A DNA stretch of 64,000 bases, from positions 14,706,989 through 14,770,988 of the forward strand of contig CM064663.1 of NCBI GenBank assembly GCA_032717465.1. The letters run 5' to 3'. This DNA comes from Coenobita brevimanus (taxonomy: Eukaryota; Arthropoda; Malacostraca; Decapoda; Coenobitidae). Shown in pieces: positions 42,900-54,559 of this stretch; positions within the stretch are counted from its first letter, which is position 1, and each line of letters opens with the position of its first letter. Below the pieces are notes generated by a model. It did no database searches and had not been told where the DNA came from. It saw only the letters and a program-made list of their open reading frames with translations. The translations under genes and the position numbers were made by a program.

Positions 42900-44590
42900 T
42901 AATTCTTCCATATACCTTCCCTACCACACTCAATAAACTTATGCCACGATAATTCTTGCACTCACTTCACTCACATTTACTTTTGTACAGGGGTACAATC
43001 ACAGCCTTTTTCCACTCTGCAGGCACAGTTTCACTCATCCATGCCTCCTTACATATCTCCAACAAGCACCTCATTCCACTCTCTCCATTACACTTAAGCA
43101 TCTCTGCATACACCTCATCAACCCCAGCTGCTTTCCCATTTTTCAGCCGTTTCACAGCGCTCTTCACCTGTGCTAGTGTCACATCTCCTGGCACTGCATT
43201 CCTTCTCTGCTCACCCCCAAAACCAATCATGTTTACAGCCGCTCTGCTCTCTCTATTCCCATTCATCAGGCTTTCAAAATATTCTTTACATCTGGTCCTT
43301 TCTTCATCTCAATGGGTTAGTAACCTACCACCTGCATCCTTCACACCATCACATTTCTTTCTGCTTTCACGTCTACATTTCCACACCTCTTTCCAGAATA
43401 ACTTCCTATTTTCAGAGTATTTTGCATTCATTTTTCTTCCCAGATCATCATTTACCTCCTTCTTTTTCCTCTTCACTAATCTCTTTATGTGCTTCTTGCT
43501 CTTGATATACTCAGTTCTTATTTCAACTGAACCCCTATCCTGTAACCACTTCAGCCACTTCTTCCTCTTTTCCTCCACCGTTCTCTTAACCTCCTGATCC
43601 CACCATGCCGTACCTTTTTTTTTTTTTTTTGTTGGTAATCTTGCCACACCACACACCACTTTAGCATTCCTAACTAAGTAGGCTAATCCCTATATGCATT
43701 CCACAGGCTGTCCAGATCCATTTCATTCCAATTCAGTAATTCTAACTCGTCCTCTACTTTGGTCCTGTAATCATCTGCCATTCCTTTGATCCTCAGCTTC
43801 TCAACTATTAGTCCTTCTCCCTGACTGCTCCTCTCTCTCTTGATCCACCTCACTCCTCTCAGCTTGATCTCGCATACCACGATCATATGATCTGACAGAT
43901 CTCCACATCGTCCTCTCACAACCCTCGTATCAGCAACCATTCCCGACATTGACCTCTCTACGACCACATAAGCAATCAGGCTTCTTTCAACACGATCCCC
44001 GTTTCCTCTATACCATGTATATTTATGTGCATCTTTGTGTTTGAAATACGAATTACAAATGCATAACCTCCTCTCCTGACACATATCCTGTAGTCGATTC
44101 CCATTATCATTTTCTCCTGGTACTCCATAACAACCCATTATGTTATGCTCAGGACCAGAAACTACTCTTCCGTTCATATTCCCCATTACAGTCACTTTAT
44201 ATCTCTTGGGCATTTCCCCCACCACTTCACCCAACTCATCCCAAAACCTGTTCTCTCACTCCTGTCCTCACACGGTGCATATGCTACAATTACTGCCACT
44301 TTCACCTTCTCAAACTTGAACTTGACACACATACACCTCGAGCCGACACATTTGTAGGCTCTCATTCCACTCTGCCACGCCTCATTCATTAACAAAGCAA
44401 CTCCTTCCTTACATCTTCCTCTCCCATTCATTCCCGATCTTACGCATTTCACACCCTCCCACTCCTCCTCTTCGCACCCTTTCATCTTCGTTTCACACAA
44501 TGCCATCACAGTATATCTCACCCTCTTGAACACATTCACTACCTCCACCCTCTTGCTCTCCTTATTCACACCTCTCACATTCCACACGGC
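42900..44590 (-). mobile_element. Second LINE family, endonuclease and RT front (other half of split LINE)
   Basis: Minus strand. It starts at 44587 with MWNVRGVNKES (APE endonuclease start), followed by ALCETKMKG, IVAYAPCEDRS, MGNMNGRVV, TWYRGNGDRVERSLIAYV and LSDHMIVVCEI (SDH motif intact). A linker region rich in Lys/Arg follows, then ADVDEVYAEMLK and AVIVPLYKSKCE of the RT. Frame breaks lie near 44230, 43670 and 43290. Together with 37380-38821 it forms one LINE of about 3.1 kb interrupted by piggyBac element 1. An insertion of about 10 T lies near 43616-43630. Confidence 0.85.
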
Positions 44591-44628
44591 CAGGCGAGTC
44601 TGCCCATTTGATTGGGGCCCTGGGCAGG

Positions 44629-44690
44629 TATTATTATTATTATCAGAATCAGTATTAGTACTAATATTACTGCTACTATTACTATTATTC
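44629..44690. repeat. Imperfect (TTA)n/(ATT)n microsatellite
   Basis: Low-complexity TTA-type run directly upstream of the LINE start. Confidence 0.85.
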
Positions 44691-44699
44691 TATGGAAAG

Positions 44700-47407
44700 G
44701 AAATTGACCTATGGGAATAAAGATCTCTTGTGGAAACTTAATTACTTTTGGAATCTCAGCTGAAGGAAGAAAAGTCCATTTAGGAAAATATAAATGTGGA
44801 AAAATGTCTCCACAGATCAGAAATAGTTCCATGTAGTAAACAGATCATAAGTTAAATAATCCCATGACGAGAATTAGTCCATAGACTGATCTGGTGTAAG
44901 GGATACATACTGTAAGTTCAGGGGGAGGTATAAGTACCACGTAGAAAATGAGTTAGTGGCAAAAAATAGATGTGGGTAAGAGACAGATAATTTCCCCCAG
45001 TGGGGGAAAAGGATCCAATGAACAGTTTCACAAGGAAAATTAGGTATGTGCTGGTTGAGGTCAAGAAGGTACAGTGTGAGACCGACTCATATGTGAGTGA
45101 AAATTACTTATCATGTAAGAATTACCATATATGCATATAGGTATATGTGTGCACTGAATGTGTGTGCATATTTTAAGCAACTGTACCTGCAAGAGGTGTA
45201 AGCAAAGAGCTCCTTGCATCACATGCAGCATCAAAGATGATCAGCAGCAGACCAAGCTTTATCATCCTTCGGGCCAATATCTGTGAGGGCAATCAGCCTT
45301 TTAACATTGTGGAAAGTTCCTGTATCTGTCATACAATACTTCTTTCCTCAACAGTAGATAGGGGTCTGGCGCCATGATACTAAGTGCAGGCATTTAAGGC
45401 AAGGGTGACAAACCCCGATAAGCCCGAGAGGCATCGTTTTAACAATGATCCCGAAACTACCCTTAGACTGAAACCCTTATGGTTTTGTCCAAAATCCAAT
45501 AGACCAGAAAGCGTCGATCTGGTTAAATAGTTACCACCCATCATGGTATGTTTCCCTAGATTAGAAGACACCATTTGGCTTGTCACTCGGGTAGTCACCA
45601 GAAAGATGCATTACATGGAGGAAATGGATGGTGGCCACGCCTACCTACCATATAGTTTGTAAAAAATATATATTGCATTGGAAATGTAATAAGAAACATT
45701 TCAAAGGGCTTCCAAATGTATATTAATGTACGGCTGTTGTATCTTAAGTAAAGGTTCATATCCATGTAATGCACTTCTATGACAAATTACTAATTTTTTT
45801 TTCTTCTAGTTGCTGTCACTTATATAAATACTGGCTTTGAAGCAGAAGACGAAATCCCTATTTATGCCAAGGAGGATGTTCACCAAAACATTGACAAAAC
45901 TAACAAACGCGTGTAATATCCCCTCCATACTCTTACTCTCTTACTCCATCTCTGCCCTACCTTGCTCAATGCAGCTGTTTGCAAGACAGGTCATTGTCAT
46001 AACACCAGAGCACCTTTGAGGAGGACGTGAAGTGGGGTGGGTAATCATGACAAATGCGAACACACCCTCACCCCTGACATAAAAAGGCTTTTCAAATTCA
46101 TCTTCAAAGCCGGTGTTAAGACAAGGCTGGGGAGTTTGCGTTTAGTTACATTAGCTCCATACGAAATGGATGGAAAGAGGTAATGAAACAACATAATGTC
46201 TTTTTTTTGTAAAGTTTAATGCTTGACAGGAACATATACATTGAGGATCATGGGCTATAGTTTGCAGGCTAGGTATAGCACTGGACATTTCATCTGACAC
46301 GTTCATTTTATTTTTTCACTGTTTCTCTTTCTTTATGTGGACAACATGTGTAAAAGATAAATTTTACAGTGCCTGATTTGACACAAGGCATGTGCATGGT
46401 GCTAGGGCCAAGTCATCACACTGATGGATCGCATAGCACACAAGAGACGTACAGTTGGTGCACATTAATTTCACCTTTTCACATTATATCACCCATATTT
46501 TGTTTTCTTTTCACTGTTATTCACTTGCACTGATTTAATTCTTTTTCTTTGTCTGCCAAGATCACAAACGAACCAGAGAAATAATCCTGTGATAGAGAGC
46601 ACAAGGGAGGTGCACCACACTACCTCTGGTGATAACTGGACGCCTGTGCCCTCTCACCCAGTGGTGGGTTGGAGCACATTGCGCAGGCGTCTCCTAACTG
46701 ATATGAAGTAGCGTGACGGCGAGAGAAAGCGTAAGCGTCACTTCTGTCAGGATATGGAGCACAGTGTTATTTTTCTTGGTTATTGCCTGGGAAAACGCCT
46801 ACTGCTATGCATGGGGCATCCCCCAGGGCGTGATTTATGTATGTTATGATGAAGGACGATGCTGAACTTCACCGGCCACCTCTTTGTGCAAGTGCGAGTG
46901 AGTGGTGTATATAGAAATGCCAGGGATCCTGTTATTCCCTGAAGACCGTGTACACATGGATCACTTACCTAGTCTACTTCCACTATTATTTCACGGGTGC
47001 TAGTAGACTCTACTAGTAGACTTTCTGCTAAGCAGAAAGTGCCCTCACTGAAAAAGGGGGCACCCAAATCTGCACAGAACAATGTCTCTCCAGTCTGTGC
47101 CTATGGAAACTTCCGGGCACTGCTTTAGCACTGCTAATGGGCATAGATGATGGTGGACAGTACGTATCCTACAGGCTGGAATTGTGAGAGGAGCAAGCCT
47201 GAAGTCTTCTTTCTCGTTTTTTGTGAGCGTCCTTGGAGATGGCACTAGGGACACCGCCAATCCATCCTGTGCACACATAGTGCATGCTTGGAACAGTGTA
47301 TAAATTTAAACCAGTCCCCAACCTGCCTTTTGTCTGCACCAAACTCGATAGAAACTAGAAAGCGCTCACAGATCACATACCTTCGCCAATACCACTGCCA
47401 TTAAAAA
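44700..47407. other. Unrecognised region, no supported gene
   Basis: 2.7 kb without a protein family, RNA gene or known repeat that I can name. Longest frames are under 80 codons and have no recognisable motif. A pair of perfect palindromes lies at 47010-47040. It could be ordinary intergenic DNA or very old repeats. Confidence 0.5.
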
Positions 47408-47973
47408 GGATCCAGATCCGGATATAGGATTCGGATCTGAATCCACCATAAAATTTAATCAGTTCTTTCTTGGTCCATGGCCCACTTTTCCACAAAATTT
47501 CACTGAAAATAATTGAGAACTTTTGGAGATGTTATGTGAGATACTCCGGATCCGGATTCGGATCCGCCCCTAATTTAACAATTTCTTCCTTGGCCAATGG
47601 CGCATCCTCCACTAAATTTCATCAAAATCCGTTCACAAGTTTCTGAGTAATATTGGATCCGGATCCGTGGATACAGGATCCGAATACGACCCCATATTCA
47701 ATAAAATCTTTCTTGGTTCTTGGCGCACCTTTCCACAAATTTCATTGAAATTCATTGAGAACTTTTGGAGAATTTTGTATGGGATACTCTGGATCCATAT
47801 CTGGCCCAAAATTTAATCATATCATCCTTCGCCCATGGCCCACAGTTCCACAAAATTTCGTCAAAATCTATTCATAACTTTTAGAATAATCCTGCTAACA
47901 CACAGGCAGAAAGACAGACAAACCAACAAACCAATACAAGGTAAAACATAACCTCCTTGATGGGGCTAATAAC
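47408..47973. repeat. GGATCC tandem repeat with alternating unit lengths and a conserved tail
   Basis: Four units, each starting GGATCC, begin at 47408, 47548, 47655 and 47791. Lengths alternate at about 140, 107, 136 and ~102 bp. All contain TTTCTTGGNNNNTGGCGCA-like and CCACAAAATTTCATNAAAAT-like blocks. The first and third share a GAGAACTTTTGGAGA segment; the second and fourth share a shorter ending (TTCACAAGTTTCTGAGTAAT and TTCATAACTTTTAGAATAAT). The last unit runs into TCCTGCTAACACACAGGCAG, an AGACAGACAAAC stretch and ACATAACCTCCTTGATGGGG. I recall this tail from a dispersed repeat seen in many animal genomes, but cannot name it. Confidence 0.75.
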
Positions 47974-48166
47974 AGGACCTGGGCCTCTGCTATAAATGAG
48001 CCTCTCTATTCCGCTCAGAAACTGAGGAAAGCAGTCCAGAGCAATTGGTGGAGGTGGCCCACAATGTTCATAGCATATCGTCCACGAAATTCTGCAGAGG
48101 ATAGAACCCACTAGGGAAATATCATGCATAAAAATTCAATGTTGCTCGGAGCTTCTCTGTTAGGGG

Positions 48167-48703
48167 TTGGTGAGGCACTCTGTCCCCAGAGGCAATGGGT
48201 TGGGGCTTACTCTTTGCAGCGCTCTGGTACTAGAACCAGATTTCTCAAAATCAAGGCTGAAATCGCTAACTACGTTTAGGAGAACTTTGGTTGCAGGTGA
48301 GGGAAACAAGTATATATGTGTCGACTTCATCCAGTCCTCCTCTATCGCATTCGGGCCACTTGTCAGCATACAGTGCACCTTGGGTAGGTGGAGCAGTAAC
48401 TACATTGTGTCTTTGGTGACAAAGAGGTCCACCTGCATGTGGCCATACCTGAGAACCAATGAGTTGAATATAACCCTCCAGACAGTCCATTCAACTGAGG
48501 CTAACTTAAACCTGGAGTGTGCATTGGCCCTCTGGTTCTTCTCCCCAGAAAATTCTGAGCCAACAGGTACCAACGGCAATGGTAAGTTAGCGACTGGATT
48601 TGTTCTGTCCATGCCAGGAAAGGTTCAGACCTTGACATGCCTTACTATTTCATGCAATGCACCACCAGTTGGTTGTGCTTTTGCATTACCCCTAATTCCC
48701 TGA
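48167..48703 (+). other. Unrecognised 178-codon open frame
   Basis: Longest open frame in the 44.7-50.3 kb interval that does not overlap a known element. No signal peptide, membrane segment, zinc-binding pattern or family motif is visible. The opposite strand and a second plus frame (to about 48930) are also fairly open, so coding on this strand is not established. It may be a decayed exon, an old transposon fragment, or chance. Confidence 0.2.
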
Positions 48704-48975
48704 TATTTAAGTGCTTGACACATTATGTCTATGTCCAAGCCCCCAGTTGTTGGTGCCCCATTCATGACAGAATGCCCTCCCAAGTCTTAGGCATTGGTTA
48801 CAGTCATAGGAGTCTGGCACTATCCATCATCAAAGTAGTCTCCTGGGGCTGGCAGGGACTGGATGGAGTAAATCTCCTGTGCAACATCCTTTCTCCTGGG
48901 ATCACCTTTACCTCCCGTGATAGGTGGTAGTGGCACAACCTGCCAAGTTCAGTGCCCACGGCAGTGGCTCACCAT

Positions 48976-50134
48976 GTCTTCATGACTTCAGGTTGGCGTG
49001 AACTGTCCTAAACAATTTTCCCGAAGGCAACATGCACTGACCGGGGAAAAACGAACTCATACTTGCCTGGTGTTCTACTTCAAACCTATCCTGATTACTT
49101 GCTTCACGGGGTTCAACAAAGATTTTCCATATTGATTTTGAAGCCGAGCTCCCCAGATGACTTGATTACTCAGCCTGAATTTTCTGGACACTCCTCCTAA
49201 GTGGCTGTTGCAAGAAGCCGCTTGTTGAGATACATTAATACGTTCACCCCCTCTGTCACCACATGATGCACCAACACCTTTGTTAGTCTGACGAAGACAC
49301 GACGAGCTAGGTAAAGACCGATAGGCCAACATGTTGACCGGTGAGCAAGTAAGCCTTCTAGATCGGTGCTTGTTGTGTGACACTCCTTTGCTAATGTTAA
49401 CTTTAAAGAGTAGGGCCTTTGTGCCTTTTTATCATGCTGCATGTGTTCAGTGATGAGGCTGGTGCCTTGTCGTTCAGTTTGGTGCACTTGGAGAGCTTGT
49501 AGTGATCAGGAGATGGAGCTCTCCACTGCATGAGAAAGGTTAGAGCAGAGAACGGGCGGTGTATGGTATGTGGGAGGCAAGTATATGCCTCCTCTATGTA
49601 TGCATCCAGGACCTGGCTAGGAGAAAAGGGAGCCTCCCAGATGATAACTTCCCTTGCCACTCACTCCGTCATGATGAACGCAACGATTCTCACATTAATG
49701 CAGTTTGTCACTGTCTGCAATGGAGATGAATAGCAAGTCTTTTAAACTATTGTTGAAACTGAGATGCGAGTACCAGCAGTTAGATGACAGTTTCACTGCT
49801 CTTCACTGACACTGGGAACTGAATAGGCATGACCCTATAAGGAACTTTGTAAGAGTCAGTCCATTCCTCCAGGCATGGCAGGAAGTAGGCTGGTGACAGA
49901 CTACTCTGAGAACATTGCCCCATTCCAAATGTTGTGGTTGTCAAGTTCCCACCTGGCCCAGGAAAAGGAGAGCGTCACCATCAATGCTGAAACCAGTCGT
50001 TGCACAATGCTGTCTTCTTCAGTGGAAGGTACGGCAATTACTTCACCACTGTAGGCGTCTGTGATGGCTGTGGCCTGATCCCCAGGCTAAAGCAGTGACA
50101 GCAGTTCACAGTACTTGCTCAGTGAAAACACTGT
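48976..50134. other. Unrecognised region, possibly decayed coding sequence
   Basis: Several short frames, for example minus 49660-49403 and a minus stretch 50086-49893 interrupted only at 50087. None has a motif I recognise. Base composition is less A/T-rich than the LTR regions. It could be an eroded mobile element or viral relic; I cannot choose. Confidence 0.3.
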
Positions 50135-50338
50135 GTGCCACATGGGCCAGAAAGACCAAATGAACTTGAAACTAATGCTAAATATTGTATTATCCGTCAG
50201 GAGAAAACATTGAGTGGAGCCTTGGGAAAACAAGGGAGAGCATCGCATGATGGAAATAGCTTGTCGTGCCCATTCAGACTGAAAACTGTGTGCAGTTGTG
50301 CAAGCCACACATTACATACTATACTAGACCAATTATGG
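50135..50338. repeat. Degenerate repeat, copy A (left of hAT element)
   Basis: A block with ATGATGGAAATAGCTTGTCG, CAGACTGAAAACTGTGTGCAG and an upstream A/T-rich part. Related blocks occur at 53889-54097 (copy B) and 58079-58370 (copy C). Once the hAT and piggyBac insertions are removed the three become neighbours, suggesting an old tandem array. Similarity was judged by eye and is patchy. Confidence 0.4.
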
Positions 50339-50512
50339 CCTCGGTACAGGGGCTTCATTTGGGGGGGGGGCAGCGAGGCGGGGTCGCCCCCCCTAAGCTT
50401 TCTGAGAAGGCCTCCAAATCAACTACAGTTAATGAAAATAAATATAAGGTTAACATCGTGAAATTAAAAATAAATTGTGTTTAGCCTCAATACGTTTTGA
50501 GTGAAATATATC

Positions 50513-50513
<1 letters not shown>

Positions 50514-50600
<87 letters not shown>
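50514..50600. repeat. (GT)n microsatellite inside hAT element
   Basis: About 43 GT dinucleotides in the 5' non-coding part of the transposon. Confidence 0.97.
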
Positions 50601-50604
<4 letters not shown>

Positions 50605-50831
50605 ATCACAATAATTTACTAGATATATTAAAGGACGTCATTGTGAAAATGTTCCTAGCCCGCTGTTCAGTTACCTATTTATTGTATTCTGGCAATCATT
50701 AATAGTTTTTATTCACCTTAGGAAGTAGCTGCCTGTAGGTAGGAGCCTTTAGAGTTCATTTAGATCAGTGGTTCCCAAAGTGGACTTTGCTTTACTGGTT
50801 GAAGAACTTGAAGTTCTACAGGCATCATCAT

Positions 50832-50833
<2 letters not shown>

Positions 50834-50918
<85 letters not shown>
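50834..50918. repeat. (AT)n microsatellite inside hAT element
   Basis: About 42 AT dinucleotides directly in front of the transposase frame. Confidence 0.97.
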
Positions 50919-50921
<3 letters not shown>

Positions 50922-53221
50922 GCCAGTAAAGCAGCTAACAATACTGACTTAGCCACTACATCATCCCTTAGTCAAGACTCAGATTTTATTTCTGTTCATG
51001 AAGCAGAAGTCACATTAGCACATACTGTTGCACTGAACCAAGATAAAAAAGATACAAAAGACAGTCCATCCACATCACAAACTCCAGCTACTCTAGCAGT
51101 TGATATATCTAAGTCCTCCTATGATAAACCCAGTCAACCAAAAGTGCCAAGCTACCCAAGCATTCAGAATAATAGGAAATTTAGAAGTCCCTATTTTGAT
51201 ATATTTTCTTGTTTAGAATAGCCTACTCGGTCTCACAAGATACGTGTTACTGCTGTCCATGTAGGCAATTTGCTGAAGCATCGTTTCGTAAGGAGGAAGG
51301 ATTTGGTAGGACACCGTTTATTGATGTTGGAACAAGGAAATGGAAAGATACCAGTACCCTTCTCAAACAGCATCAGGCAAGTGAAAGACACCTTAATAGT
51401 ATGATCGCTTGGTCTGATGTCAAGGATATTCAGTCAGGGTCCACTCATTCTGTAGCATCTTCTCTATCTTCAGCTAGGTAACAAGAAATTGAGACAACAG
51501 GGAACATGTAAAGTTACTTTTAAGAGTCACTGCATTACTCGGAAAGTGAGGCCTGTCTTTTCGTGGACATAATGAGGGTGGTGTATCATGAAATTCAGGA
51601 AATATTGCAGAAATTCTTCACCTGATTGCTGAATCAAATCCCTCTCTAAAACGAAAGTTAGATCGACCAGAATGAGTTGATATCAGTTGCTGGATGACAT
51701 ATCAAGGGCACAGTTTGTGCTGAAGCACAAGAACCCAAGTTCTTTTCAGTTATGGTTGATGAAAAGAAAGACTTGTCAAAAAAGAGCAGATGGCTATTCT
51801 TTTGCGGTACTTTAGTGAGGGTATTGTGAAGGAACGTGTCATTGGAACCTATTACATGGAAAAGGTTGATGCTGCAAGTTTAGCTGATTTTATATGCGCT
51901 AAAACAATGCGGTTTACTTTCGTATAGGTGTGTGGCTCAGTGTCATGATGGTGCTACTGTAATGAGTGGATGCTCTAGCAAGATTCGAGCAAGACTACGG
52001 GATAAAATTCCCCAAGGAGTATACTGTACATACATTGCCATGCACCCAGGCTGAATTTAGTACTGTGCGACTGCATAAAGAATACCAGTGGCCTCTCTTC
52101 ATTTTTTTTCAATTATTAATACACTTTACACATTTATTAAACAGTAACACAGGGAACCAACTTTTCACACAGGCACAGAAAGCAGATCTTCAGGATTTGA
52201 CACTAGAAAGACCTACTGTAACTAGATGGTCTTGCTATTATAGGTTAATATCAAAGGTTAAGCTTCGCTATGGAAGTTTGCTATCAGTGCATCATACAGT
52301 TTCAGAGGGTTCTGATTCAGAAGCTGCGGCAGAAGCAAATGGATTGTACAAAAAGTTAGTCTTTCAGGTTCGTAATGGATCTACATATTACTGAACAAGT
52401 CCTTAGAGTTACCAATAGTTTGTCAGATCAGCTTCAAGCAAAGGAAACCTTACTATCTGAAGCTTGCTCTCTCATACAGTCAACTATTAAGGAATTGCAG
52501 GTCTTGAGGACGGACGAGGCTTTCTCTGATATTTTTGACAAAGCCAAAGATTTTGCTTCAACATATGAGGCAGATACCAACTTGGAAAATTCAAATCACT
52601 TGAGCAGGCCTAAGCCTAAGAGAATTCAGAAGGCTTCTACTAAAAAGCTTCTTAAATGATTCAGCTCTAGGGAGAAATGAGGTGAATACTTGTATTGCTC
52701 CAAAGACTGAAATCAAAAGAACCTATTTTGATAGATTTCTCTCAGAACTTGATATTCGCTTCACACAAAACATGCCCCTAATAGAAGCAAAGAATGCTCT
52801 TGATTGCAGTTCCAGAGACTTTCTAGAATATGAGAAGCTCTCTATTATAGTACAGTCTTACAAAGATAAATACATAGATGAAATTCTTCGAATTTTCCAA
52901 ATATCTGTTGCAAAAAGACATTTTCTAAGTAAGAGTGAGCAGCCAAAGAATCTGTTTTAATTATATGAACTCAAACAATTAGATTGTGCATTTTCTGAAA
53001 TAGTGAAAATTATCAAAATTCTTCTCATCCTTCCAGTAACTACTACAGGCAATGAACGACTTTTTTCAGTACTTAGCTTAGTCAAGACATATCTAAGAAC
53101 CTCAATGATAAGTGATCGCTTTGTGACCTCAGAAAAGGATCATATTAAAAATCTTACCTTTAACACCTTGGTTGATAACATTGCAAAGCAGAGATCACGG
53201 AGATATCCACTGTTGCAGTAG
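50919..53221 (+). pseudogene. hAT transposase, ZMYM1/DUF4371-like (multiple frameshifts)
   Basis: A Ser/Thr-rich N-terminal part leads to a zinc finger of the TTF type (CYCCPCRQF ... FIDVGTRKWKDTSTLLKQHQASERHL, about 51240-51400). Further on, in changing frames, are SVMVDEKKDLSKKS, probably the first catalytic Asp region, and QCHDGATVMSGCSSKIRARL (about 51940-51990), typical of DUF4371-type hAT proteins. A helical insertion domain is partly open at 51966-52660. The C-terminal dimerisation domain (LPVTTTGNERLFSVLSLVKTYLRTSM) is open at 53003-53221. Stops and shifts at about 51221, 51480-51960, 52100-52390, 52657 and 52958 break it. Confidence 0.88.
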
Positions 53222-53880
53222 TTTATTCGTTTTTCAATGAAATAAAGATACATAGTTTAATTTTCATTTTCCTTTAATGAATTCTTAAATTAATATACTC
53301 TTCTTACGTGAGCCCCTTCCAGATTTAAAAACCATCTTTTTATTTCTCCCACCTCATAGTGTAGAGCTTAATTTTTCACATTACTTTATATGGTTCATGG
53401 TATTTTGGGAGCTAGTAAGCTAAAAGCTTTCCATTTTTAATTCAGTTACAAGTTTACATCTTTTCATTCTCAGTTTTATATTAATTATCTTTTCATAAGT
53501 CTGTAAGAATGAAATCAGTTTAAGCTTTCACCAATACAAATATTTTGACTGCTGTTTGGTCTGTTATCCAAGGTCATTAGCATATAATGTGTATATGTAC
53601 TTTACCATGAACTTTAAATTACATATTCAACTTTACATAGAAATACTCCCAATGCTAGAATATCCATTAGTGTGTCTTACAGAAAGTAATTGGTTTAACA
53701 AATAATTATATACAGTACATAATAATTGATTACTGCTTTAATTCTCTAAATACAGCTTTGCATGTGGTTTCAAAAATGCTCACTCGCCACTCCACCCATG
53801 TGGGGAGATGGGAGTAGGGGAGCCTCCTTAACAGCCTAAGTCCCCCCCCCCCCCAAAGGAAAATTGAAATGACGCCCCTG
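53222..53880. other. 3' non-coding region of hAT element
   Basis: A/T-rich tail between the transposase stop and the right inverted repeat; an AATAAA lies at 53241. A 14-C run precedes the terminus. Confidence 0.7.
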
Positions 53881-53888
53881 CCTCGGTA

Positions 53889-54097
53889 AACATAGCATGA
53901 CAGAAGAATTCTGCCTAACTAGAATACAGAGAAAAAGTTGTGAACCTCATTCTCAAACAGCATACTAAAAACTACACTATAATTTATTGACATTATGAAG
54001 AGTAAAAAACTAAAATCTGGCCTGAGAGGAAAAGTATAACGTGATGGAAATAGCTCATCATGCTTGGACACACAGACCACTGTGTGGACCTTGGGGC
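53889..54097. repeat. Degenerate repeat, copy B (between hAT and piggyBac)
   Basis: Contains GTGATGGAAATAGCTCATCA and ACACAGACCACTGTGTGGAC, comparable in order and spacing with copy A. The piggyBac element 2 inserted at a TTAA at its right edge. Confidence 0.4.
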
Positions 54098-54559
54098 TTA
54101 ACCCGCCCCGTCCCGACCACTTTTTCACCACTGGTACCCCCCAATCCCGACCATTTTTGGACCCAAATTTTTTTTGCTAAAACTTTCGCTTTTGGTCAGA
54201 AACAATGGTCAGTCACGAAGAAATTGTTCCCCGGGATCCATAATTACCCTAAACAGGTATGCCTTAGTCACACCTGGTACCGTGTTCTCTGTAGGTGGTC
54301 TGAGCCTCTAACGTTTTCTATGGTATTATAAGTCTGGGAAACCAATGAAAGTAATTAGATATGTATTTATTACAAACATAAAAACATGTGATAAAAGAGT
54401 AAACTGGATTTTATACAAAAACAGAGCTGAAATAAGCATTGTACCATCGTGCGAAATGAGCAAAATCGGGCAGACTAGTCACGATGAATCGCTAACATTC
54501 CAGAATCATGATACATATCATTTTTTCTACTTACATAATACATCTACAATAACATTATA

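Larger units (their letters stand above)
50347..53880 (+). mobile_element. hAT element with 8-bp target duplication, 3.53 kb
   Basis: The left end is CAGGGGCTTCATTTG and the right end, reverse complemented, is CAGGGGCGTCATTTCAATTT. Terminal inverted repeats start CAGGGGC and are flanked on both sides by the 8-bp CCTCGGTA (50339-50346 and 53881-53888), the duplication size of the hAT superfamily. Both terminal regions carry a long G run on the inward strand (G10-11 on the left, 14 Cs on the right). A (GT)n tract, an (AT)n tract and a broken transposase lie inside. Confidence 0.93.

Noticed and set aside
48976..50134. Endogenous large DNA virus (nimavirus-like) gene remnant
   Set aside because: Considered because such insertions are known in decapods, but no motif or gene order in the sequence supports it.
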